Source: Salipaludibacillus agaradhaerens
GTDB taxonomy: Bacteria; Bacillota; Bacilli; Bacillales; Salisediminibacteriaceae
Length of the DNA: 64,000 bases
Direction: 5' to 3'
Assembly: GCF_002019735.1 (NCBI RefSeq)
Contig: NZ_KV917378.1
Location: 2,940,869-3,004,868, forward strand
The stretch's first letter is position 1. Each line of letters starts with the position of its first letter. The translations under genes and the position numbers were made by a program. The notes beneath the pieces are model-generated. The model had not been told where the DNA came from. It made no database searches and worked only from the letters and a program-made list of their open reading frames with translations. Of this stretch, positions 57,225 through 64,000 are shown piece by piece.

Positions 57225-58361
57225 TTAAGGTTTAAAAATAACTTTAATGTTGCCGTCCTCTTTTTGGTCAAATATATCGTACGCTGTCTGGGCTTTTTCT
57301 AGTGGCATACGGTGTGTAATAATATCCGTTGGATCAAACTCATTATTTTCGATCATGTTATATAGCTTTGGCATCATATGAACCACAGGAGCTTGGCCCA
57401 TTTTTAGTGAGACGTTTCGAGAGAAAAAGTCGCCAATTGGGAAGTTGTTAGCTTCTGTCCCATAAACGCCTGTTAATTGGACGAGCCCAAATTTCCGTAC
57501 GGCCTTTGATGCTGTAACAATGGGACTGATCGTGCCGAATTGGTTGTCCCCTTGAGATCCAAATGTTTCTCCTGGAGGAACGGTGCCATCCATACCTACA
57601 CAATCGATGACAACATCTGCGCCGCCCTTCGTCGTTTCATTTAATATATCACCAATTTCAGGTGATTGACTAAAATCAAAGGTTTCCACATTATTCGTTT
57701 GTTTAGCATGGTCCAACCGGTGAGAGACTTGGTCGACAGCAATGACACGATCTGCCCCTTTTAGCCAAGCAAGTTTTTGTGTCATTAGCCCTATTGGACC
57801 ACTACCTAATACGATGACGGTATCCCCTTCTTTAACTTGTTCAACACTCCACCAAGACGTGGGGATGACATCGGAAAGCATGACGAGACTTTCGTCATCT
57901 AACTCACTGGATGTAGGGACTTTAAAGGATGTTTGGTCGGCGTAAGGTACGCGCAAATATTCTGCCTGACCTCCTGGGTAGTTACCAAATTGCTTCGAAT
58001 AGCCGAAAAGTCCCCCATTGTCACTATGAGGATTTGACTCGTCACATTGGCTTTCCATTTGGTTTTGACAATAATAACATGTGCCACAGCTCACGTTAAA
58101 AGGGATCACAACACGGTCACCTTTCTTTAAACTTTTAACGTTAGGCCCTGTTTCTTCTACTATTCCCATCGGCTCGTGACCAATAATGTAATTTTGTTCT
58201 AAGGGAATACCCGTTTTTAATAAGTGTAAGTCTGATCCGCAAATACCAGATGCAGTGATTTTGATTATCATGTCATCGCCAGTCTGAATTTTTGGTGTTT
58301 CCACCTGCTTTACTGCCACTGTATCCTTTTCTTGAAAAGTTACTGCCTGCACACGCTCCAC
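57225..58361 (-). CDS. Zinc-dependent alcohol dehydrogenase (MDR family, AdhB-like)
   Basis: A 378-residue medium-chain dehydrogenase. Catalytic zinc ligands are Cys41 in GICGSD and His62-Glu63 in GHEPMG, structural zinc Cys92, 95, 98 and 106, and the NAD-binding motif GSGPIG at 186-191. The long insertion GTVPPGETFGSQGDNQFGTI is typical of the glutathione-independent formaldehyde dehydrogenase/AdhB-like group. GTG 58361 has AAAGG upstream. It may detoxify aldehydes or use threonine- or butanediol-like alcohols; the substrate is not shown. Confidence 0.88.
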   Translation of the reverse strand: MERVQAVTFQEKDTVAVKQVETPKIQTGDDMIIKITASGICGSDLHLLKTGIPLEQNYIIGHEPMGIVEETGPNVKSLKKGDRVVIPFNVSCGTCYYCQNQMESQCDESNPHSDNGGLFGYSKQFGNYPGGQAEYLRVPYADQTSFKVPTSSELDDESLVMLSDVIPTSWWSVEQVKEGDTVIVLGSGPIGLMTQKLAWLKGADRVIAVDQVSHRLDHAKQTNNVETFDFSQSPEIGDILNETTKGGADVVIDCVGMDGTVPPGETFGSQGDNQFGTISPIVTASKAVRKFGLVQLTGVYGTEANNFPIGDFFSRNVSLKMGQAPVVHMMPKLYNMIENNEFDPTDIITHRMPLEKAQTAYDIFDQKEDGNIKVIFKP

Positions 58362-58600
58362 ACACCTTTCTTTGTAGATTGAAAAACATCATATAGGATG
58401 TTTGGTTGATTAATAAACTGTTAATAAGAAGGTTTGAGTGTTTGCTTTGTTTAATGGGCTGTTTTAGGCCTAATAGCCGAAAGAAGCTCATGTAAAACAT
58501 TCAGAGAATAAAGCATGCAATTAACATACTTTTTCATAGGTAGGGAGTCTAGGAGTAAACCAAATTTTAGTGGAGGTATCGTACTTAATGAAGCGAATAC

Positions 58601-58625
58601 CACCCCGTCTATACAGAGGGGTGGT
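58601..58625 (-). terminator. Terminator of the trypsin-fold protease gene
   Basis: ACCACCCC and GGGGTGGT form an 8-bp stem about 10 bases after the gene's stop. The T-run on the minus strand is weak. The gap from here to the alcohol dehydrogenase start contains no other signal I recognise. Confidence 0.5.
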
Positions 58626-58635
58626 AGCTGATAAT

Positions 58636-59628
58636 TTATACGAAGTCTATACGAAGTAAATCGCGGACATTTTCAATATGATTAAGGATCGTGATTTCTG
58701 GGCTTCCAGCGAACAAGAGACCGACAGCTTCATTGTCTGCATTCGTGACTAGAGAACCGCTATCTCCACCTTCTGAAAAGTGCGTTGTCAAAATTTGATC
58801 GTGGAATCGTGCTACGCGGTTTCCTCCAAAGTTAACATCTATGGTCGCGTCGACTGAGGTAACTTCCGCTGTAGTATAGCCTGTCGTACGACCAGTTTTT
58901 TTGACGATAGTTCCCACTTCTAAATCGTCCTTTCGTTTCCACCCTTTCACATAACCATTCCAATAAACTTCTCGGTCTAGCTCTTGAAGAGAGCCTTCAG
59001 CAATGGCAGCATCCACTAAGTTGTTATGTTCCTCTAAAGGCTTATCTGGGGTAAAGTCGATCGGTACAAATCGGCTGAGTTTCGCAATTTGGTCATCGGG
59101 AGCCTCGCCGCCGTCCACTGGACCGGGCTGTAAAATCGGGTCTCCTATGCTTGCGGCGTTGCTATTAGCTAGGACGTGATTGTTGGAGAGAACATAATAC
59201 GTGGTAGGAACGTGTTCATCCTTATTGAAGACGACCGCACCTATAGTACCTGCTGTAATGTCATAATGTCCTACACTCCAGCCGCCTTTTACTGGTCTCA
59301 TTCTTGACGTAAGTTCGTTGGAGGGGAGGGTACGGAGAAATTCTTTCTCTTTAAGTACTGGTTGAATAGTCGGCATACCAATTTCTATCACATCTGTTTC
59401 CACACCATCTACCGTCTCGGGAATGACATCATCTGCTTCTAACGTGCTAAGTGGTTTTTTGCTCGTGACATAAGTGATTAAAGCTGGCTTTCCAGTAGGT
59501 TTTCCATCCTTGATTTTCACACCAATTCCGACGCCAACGACATGTTTTTTGCGTAAAAATGCAGCTTCGTTCCCCTTACTTTTCACTTGCCTGACCTTCT
59601 CAATCTCCTCTTTAGGCAGATGTGGCAT
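58636..59628 (-). CDS. Trypsin-fold serine protease-like protein
   Basis: A 330-residue protein without signal peptide. A chymotrypsin-like catalytic triad can be traced: His151 in LSNNHVLA, Asp206 in NNLVDAAIAE, and Ser290 in SEGGDSGSLV. The N-terminal 110 residues form a separate region with HVVGVGIGVKIKDGKPTGK. This resembles the cytoplasmic or spore-associated trypsin-like proteins of bacilli and the plant NAL1 group. Its substrate is unknown. It has its own ribosome site (GGGAGGG) and terminator. Confidence 0.78.
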   Translation of the reverse strand: MPHLPKEEIEKVRQVKSKGNEAAFLRKKHVVGVGIGVKIKDGKPTGKPALITYVTSKKPLSTLEADDVIPETVDGVETDVIEIGMPTIQPVLKEKEFLRTLPSNELTSRMRPVKGGWSVGHYDITAGTIGAVVFNKDEHVPTTYYVLSNNHVLANSNAASIGDPILQPGPVDGGEAPDDQIAKLSRFVPIDFTPDKPLEEHNNLVDAAIAEGSLQELDREVYWNGYVKGWKRKDDLEVGTIVKKTGRTTGYTTAEVTSVDATIDVNFGGNRVARFHDQILTTHFSEGGDSGSLVTNADNEAVGLLFAGSPEITILNHIENVRDLLRIDFV

Positions 59629-59805
59629 AGTTTTTCCCTCCCTTGTTTTTTTGAAAAAAGAAAGTTATGACAGAGATGTTGGTTTAATGGTATTCGTTAC
59701 AAGCTGTCTCTATCCCTTCAAAAAAACAAAATTTTTCAAATTATCTATAAAAAATTATTATTATACTTTAATATTCACTTTTATTTAGCTGTAAGGATGG
59801 AGCAC

Positions 59806-61077
59806 CTAACTGATTTCGTGGGTTTGAGAATGGGGGTGTGAGTCGTCCTGGGCTTGTGTGTTCCCCCATAATAGCTTGTGACATAGAAAACCACTACTTC
59901 CTATTAATATTAAGGCCACAGCCACTCCTTGATAGACAGGAGAAGCTCCCCACAGATGAACGAGCAAGCCGCCGATCAGTGGTGCTAACAAGACAACAAA
60001 TCCGCTTAATGAACTGTAAATACCAGAGATACGGCTAATCGTTTTTTCAGTGGATTCTTTTTGTAAAATATAGCTGGTGCTAACGGTAAAAAGGCCGACA
60101 CCTAGCCCAGCAAGAAAGCCGAAAAAGAGAGGGAGGTAGCTCGGCATGCCTTCATAGATAAGGCTCATCCCACCGAACCCACATCCTATTAGTACGAGAC
60201 TGCCGCCTAGGTTGATCCCATAATGAAGTGTTCTCTGTCTTTGTGACAGGATGATCATCATCACGGCCGCCCCAGCACCAGCTGCAGCCATAATCCATCC
60301 AGTTAACTCAGGCTGATCAGGGGCAAATTCTCGTAACAAAACAGGGAGTTGTACGTCAACGAGTTGGATTGCTGTCATAGCTAGGAAAGCAAAGAGGAAG
60401 CTGACGGAGAGCCGCCGATTAGTGAGAACTGTTTGCCAACCGTCACGCCATGATGCCCAAAAAGTTTCTGACTGTTTAATGGATTTTGCTTCTATATTTT
60501 CACGAGGAATGGACTTTTTATCCATCCTAATTAATATGATAGCTGATACGAGATAAGCAAGCGCATTTATAAGGATACAAAGTCTTGGTGAAAAGATAGC
60601 GCCAAGGGCACCACCAGCTAAGGGGCCGATAATTTTTGTTAGCTCATTAGCTGTTCCAGTCATCGTAATGGCTTTAACGAGAAGCTTTTCTGGCACGATA
60701 TATTTAATTAAAGCTTGTTGCGCTGGAAAGTGAATGACTGTAAGTGTGGCACGCAATAATAAGATGAGAAGTGCCAGCCATGGAAAAGGTGTAAAAGCTA
60801 GCGCTATTGTAAGCAATGCCGTTCCTATATCAGCATAGATCATTAAATGAACCTTATTAAAGCGGTCAGCGATTATGCCAGCAAACTGGCTTAGAAGGGC
60901 ATTTGGAAGGGCATAAGCGATCGGAATGAAAGCCATTATGAGTGGTGACACGTCCCAAATGTAGCCAAATAGCATAAGGATAGCTACCATATCGAACCAA
61001 CGTCCCATCATAGAGGTGGCGTAAGAAGCGAATAAGCATATAAAGGCGTTATTTTTCCATAAAGAAGTCTCTGTCAT
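59806..61077 (-). CDS. MFS exporter (drug efflux type)
   Basis: A 423-residue major facilitator protein with twelve predicted membrane segments. The loop FAGIIADRFNKVHLMIYADI between segments 2 and 3 holds the MFS motif A-like D-R pair. The overall pattern (ATSMMGRWFDMVAILMLFGY) fits MFS_3-type macrolide or multidrug exporters. It is divergent from the GntP-type permease. The terminal HSQTHEIS region is His-rich. Confidence 0.87.
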   Translation of the reverse strand: MTETSLWKNNAFICLFASYATSMMGRWFDMVAILMLFGYIWDVSPLIMAFIPIAYALPNALLSQFAGIIADRFNKVHLMIYADIGTALLTIALAFTPFPWLALLILLLRATLTVIHFPAQQALIKYIVPEKLLVKAITMTGTANELTKIIGPLAGGALGAIFSPRLCILINALAYLVSAIILIRMDKKSIPRENIEAKSIKQSETFWASWRDGWQTVLTNRRLSVSFLFAFLAMTAIQLVDVQLPVLLREFAPDQPELTGWIMAAAGAGAAVMMIILSQRQRTLHYGINLGGSLVLIGCGFGGMSLIYEGMPSYLPLFFGFLAGLGVGLFTVSTSYILQKESTEKTISRISGIYSSLSGFVVLLAPLIGGLLVHLWGASPVYQGVAVALILIGSSGFLCHKLLWGNTQAQDDSHPHSQTHEIS

Positions 61078-61319
61078 AGTATCTCACTCATTTCTTAATC
61101 ATGATGTGATAAGTGTAATGGTTCAATGTCAGAGGAGTATCAGAGGGGAAATAAGAAGAAAATTTGCTGAAATTCTTGAAAACTTTCTTTACATCGTGAT
61201 AGACTTTTACAAGTTTTTATTATAAAAAGTGTTGAAATAGTACTTTCATTAAAAGCTTTTTGGATAGATGACAGAGAACAAGAAAGCATCTTGCTGAAAA
61301 AAGGCTGGGAATGGCCAAT

Positions 61320-61350
61320 GTGTGCGGGCCAAAGAATTGCCGCCGCACAC
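61320..61350 (+). other. Leader hairpin upstream of the GntP-type gene
   Basis: GTGTGCGG and CCGCACAC form a perfect 8-bp stem with a 15-base loop, 58 bases before the permease start and without a T-run. It could be an operator or RNA structure in the leader. The rest of the 331-base divergent gap shows no gene. Confidence 0.35.
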
Positions 61351-61408
61351 TAAAGAGTGACAGTTTTTAAACACTTAATAAATTTAACAAGATTGGCAGG
61401 GTGTTAGT

Positions 61409-62680
61409 ATGACAATGCAAGTCACCACACTTGGGACGTTGTTGGCGTTAGTCGTTACGATTGGTTTAATTTTAAGACAAGTAGCACCTGCATATGCCAT
61501 GATGGCAGGTGCATTTGTAGGTGGCATATGTGGTGGAGCTGCCTTAAATGGGACGCTACATATTATGTTAACCGGTGCTGAAGGGATGGTCGGTGTCGTC
61601 TTACGTGTTCTTGCAGCAGGAGTGCTGGCAGGGGTGCTTATTGAGTCAGGAGCAGCAAAAAAAATTGCAGAATCGATTTTGAACGGTTTAGGAGAAAAGA
61701 AAGCTTTACTTGCAGTGGCAGGAGCGACTATGATATTAACAGGCGTCGGTGTGTATGTGGCGGTTGCTGTATTAACTATTGCGCCAGTGGCTTTAGCTAT
61801 AGGGAAGCGAACTAATATGTCAAAGTTGGCTGTACTTTTAGCCATTTCTGGTGGGGGAAAAGCAGGAAATATTATCTCCCCCAATCCCAATTCAATTGCA
61901 GTGTCTGATGCGTTTGATGTGCCACTGACAACCGTCATGTTTGCAGGTGTGCTCCCAGCAGTCGTGGGGGTGGGTATTGCGTATATGATGGCACGAAAGC
62001 TGCGTCATGTGGGCGAAGCAGTAGAAAGCAAGGATATGACGACCGAGGAAGATAGTGAGGATATGTCATTAATGAAAGCTTTATCAGCCCCAGCGACAGC
62101 TATTTTTTTATTATTATTGCAACCGACTGCTGGTATTGTGATTGATCCTTTGTTTGCCCTTCCTGCCGGTGGCGTTGTAGGCACTCTTGTTATGGAAAAG
62201 GGCAGCTATTTAAATCAATATATTCAATCGGGATTAAGTAAAATGGCAGGAGTGGCAATTTTATTGTTAGGAACAGGGACATTGGCTGGCGTGATTTCGA
62301 ACTCAGCTATCATTGGACACATTTTAAATGGTATTGACACCTTTCATATTCCAGCTTACGTTCTAGCACCTTTATCAGGCATTATTATGTCAGGTGCTAC
62401 AGGTTCAACAGCTGCCGGGACCGCTGTGGCCGGAAGTGTGTTTGCACCGACAATGATGGAATTGGGGCTGCATGGTTTAGCAGGGGCAGCCATGGTCAAT
62501 GCAGGTGCTACCGTACTCGATCATATGCCCCATGGAACGTACTTTCATATTACGCGTTCAAGCGTTCATATGGGTATGAAAGAGCGCTTTAAGCTGTTGC
62601 CGTATGAGACTGTGATCGGTTTAGTGCTTGCCGTCGTGTCAACGCTTATTTTTGGCGTGTTAGGTGTCCTATTTTTATAA
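61409..62680 (+). CDS. GntP-type gluconate/anion permease
   Basis: A 423-residue transporter with about 11-12 membrane segments, rich in Gly and Ala. The GGGKAGNIISPNPNSIAVSD region (about 149-168), and SGATGSTAAGTAVAGSVFAP near residue 330, are the duplicated re-entrant motifs of the GntP/ion-transporter group. It probably imports gluconate or a related hydroxy acid with H+ or Na+. No kinase or dehydrogenase for gluconate lies next to it, so the substrate is uncertain. Confidence 0.8.
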   Translation: MTMQVTTLGTLLALVVTIGLILRQVAPAYAMMAGAFVGGICGGAALNGTLHIMLTGAEGMVGVVLRVLAAGVLAGVLIESGAAKKIAESILNGLGEKKALLAVAGATMILTGVGVYVAVAVLTIAPVALAIGKRTNMSKLAVLLAISGGGKAGNIISPNPNSIAVSDAFDVPLTTVMFAGVLPAVVGVGIAYMMARKLRHVGEAVESKDMTTEEDSEDMSLMKALSAPATAIFLLLLQPTAGIVIDPLFALPAGGVVGTLVMEKGSYLNQYIQSGLSKMAGVAILLLGTGTLAGVISNSAIIGHILNGIDTFHIPAYVLAPLSGIIMSGATGSTAAGTAVAGSVFAPTMMELGLHGLAGAAMVNAGATVLDHMPHGTYFHITRSSVHMGMKERFKLLPYETVIGLVLAVVSTLIFGVLGVLFL

Positions 62681-62743
62681 GGAAAGCTAACCAGTGAGTG
62701 ATTAAAGGGAATACAAGAGCACAGGCAAACGCCATTCGGAATA

Positions 62744-62780
62744 TGGCGTACAGCTATCTCGTGTAGCTGTACGCCTTTTT
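62744..62780 (+). terminator. Rho-independent terminator of the permease gene
   Basis: GGCGTACAGCTA and TAGCTGTACGCC form a 12-bp stem followed by six T. It probably also serves the convergent regulator gene. Confidence 0.9.
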
Positions 62781-62795
62781 TCTTTTTGGGGAGTG

Positions 62796-63941
62796 TTAGG
62801 GCTTTATATGTTCTAAAATAATCTGTTCACTATGTGCTGCGATGAGAGGGAGATCCATATCGTCTGTGAGTTCTCCCCATAAACGTGTTAGCTCTCGTTC
62901 TGTTTGTCTGTCTTCCACATAGTGTTCTAAAAAGAATAAAGCCGTTCTTAAAGCTAAAAAAAGGTGAGAAGTGAAGCGTGTTTTTTTCGTGATTTGCAGA
63001 CCTTTATGAATAGCAGCTCTTCCTGTCACAACCTGTTCCTGGGTAATGAAAAACAACCCTTGAATGACATAGTACAATCCTAGTTCTCGTTGATACGGTC
63101 TTTCTGCAAAAAATACCGCCATTTTTTTCATAAGGATTTCAAATTTGGTCGGCTGCTTTTGAGCTATGCTCAAGAACATATGCATGAGCTGTAAGTAAGG
63201 ATAAAAGCCGTGACTGACAGAAGAGACATTGTTATCAGCCTCTGTTAAATAGTGTTCAGCTTTAGCGAGGTCGCCTACCCATATGGCGAAATGCGGTGCC
63301 GCTAACGTTTGTGCTTCGTCAATGGAACGAGTGGAAAATAGCTGATTTTGTAAGGACTGTTCAAATGCACGAAACAACCTCTGGCATTGCACGTCATCAC
63401 AAAAAATAAAAGCTACATGAAATACATATAAAGCTTTTTCAGAAAAAGGGAGCTCTTGATCATAGAGAATAGCTTGAAAATCACCTTTTATAAAGGCTTT
63501 ATGAAACCTCAGCCATTCATCTAACGAGATGCCAAATGCCTTGTTTAAAACTAATGCCTCTAAGGCTTCTCCTTGCCCATATAAATGATATTTTGAATAA
63601 AGCTGTGAGGCGATCTGCTTAAATTCGTCATCGTGGGCTAAAGGTGAATTTTCTTCATGTTCATGAAGGATCAGTTGATAGCCGTAGCCTTTAATTGTTT
63701 CAATGCTAACATATTGCTCCCAAGGCTTTAATTTTTTCCTAAGGCGATAAATATGGTCATCGACAGTGCGGTCACTGGGGGATTCTAACGGCCAGACTGC
63801 GTCAAGCAGTGCATCGCGACTAAATGACTTGCCGTCATGTATATATAAATAATGAAGTAACGCATACTCTTTTCGTAAAAAAGTAATCGTGTCATTGCCG
63901 TGCGTTACAGTTAAATCATTTGGTTGAAAAATAAACGTCAT
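62796..63941 (-). CDS. Winged-helix regulator with helical-repeat C-terminal domain
   Basis: A 381-residue transcription factor. Residues 1-93 form an OmpR-type winged helix (FLRKEYALLHYLYIHDGKSF, DRTVDDHIYRLRKKL, GYGYQL). No receiver domain is present. The remaining 280 residues are helical and probably TPR- or BTAD-like. The combination is typical of one-component regulators that sense through helical repeats. It is convergent with the permease, and its target is unknown. AGAGGTGAC precedes the ATG. Confidence 0.82.
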   Translation of the reverse strand: MTFIFQPNDLTVTHGNDTITFLRKEYALLHYLYIHDGKSFSRDALLDAVWPLESPSDRTVDDHIYRLRKKLKPWEQYVSIETIKGYGYQLILHEHEENSPLAHDDEFKQIASQLYSKYHLYGQGEALEALVLNKAFGISLDEWLRFHKAFIKGDFQAILYDQELPFSEKALYVFHVAFIFCDDVQCQRLFRAFEQSLQNQLFSTRSIDEAQTLAAPHFAIWVGDLAKAEHYLTEADNNVSSVSHGFYPYLQLMHMFLSIAQKQPTKFEILMKKMAVFFAERPYQRELGLYYVIQGLFFITQEQVVTGRAAIHKGLQITKKTRFTSHLFLALRTALFFLEHYVEDRQTERELTRLWGELTDDMDLPLIAAHSEQIILEHIKP

Positions 63942-64000
63942 AATATAATGTCACCTCTTTTATTAAGCATGTTCCGACGCTATAGTATGACAGAATGATA

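Overview
The window looks like a low-GC Gram-positive chromosome segment, most likely from a Bacillaceae species of the alkaliphilic or salt-tolerant Bacillus group. This is an inference. It rests on the A+T-rich sequence, strong AGGAGG-type ribosome binding sites, Bacillus-style control elements (cre boxes, LicT/RAT antitermination, a GntR/UTRA regulator), a glyoxylate bypass operon, an acidic secreted protein, and dispersed repeats that I associate with alkaliphilic bacilli. No rRNA, tRNA, CRISPR array, prophage or intact insertion sequence was seen.

Layout. 1-1700 is a decayed zone with the 3' end of an IS3-type transposase, the DNA-binding remnant of a LacI-type regulator, and operator-like sites. 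1700-9057 is an oligosaccharide island: a binding lipoprotein, two ABC permeases, a YesL-like membrane protein and a 1063-residue GH94-related phosphorylase. 9.7-16.7 kb holds a GrpB-like protein, a two-component system, a membrane-anchored alpha/beta hydrolase, and a tetR-CDF cation efflux pair. 17.0-20.1 kb is the glyoxylate bypass operon aceBA, headed by a very small zinc-ribbon protein. 20.8-24.2 kb has a GH15-like glycosidase and a tetR-metallo-beta-lactamase pair.

24.5-28.7 kb is a beta-glucoside PTS operon with a divergent GntR regulator. A second, separately regulated beta-glucoside PTS system (licT, PTS, 6-phospho-beta-glucosidase, HAD phosphatase) lies at 41.3-47.3 kb. 29.3-32.7 kb carries an unusual operon: a Trp-rich secreted polypeptide followed by three integral membrane proteins and an ABC ATPase, organised like a bacteriocin or peptide export/self-protection locus. 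32.8-35.7 kb is a Gfo/Idh dehydrogenase, a ThuA-like protein and a divergent AraC regulator.

36.9-41.1 kb contains a decayed IS1595-type transposase, wrbA and brnQ. 48-64 kb has a second Gfo/Idh dehydrogenase, a LURP-one-like protein, a 760-residue surface protein with an OB-fold-like region, two membrane-anchored proteins of unknown function with a broken duplicate fragment, a sirtuin, a RocB-like M20 peptidase, a zinc alcohol dehydrogenase, a trypsin-fold protease, an MFS exporter, a GntP-type permease and a winged-helix regulator.

Much of the window serves carbohydrate capture. Oligosaccharides enter by ABC transport and are probably cleaved by phosphorolysis. Aryl- or beta-glucosides enter as phosphosugars through two PTS systems. 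Acetate or fatty-acid carbon is handled by the glyoxylate bypass. Control is visible in the DNA: two RAT/terminator switches with cre boxes, an operator filling a promoter spacer, and a duplicated TetR-type operator. Two families of dispersed intergenic repeats and one short degenerate tandem repeat occupy several of the long gaps.
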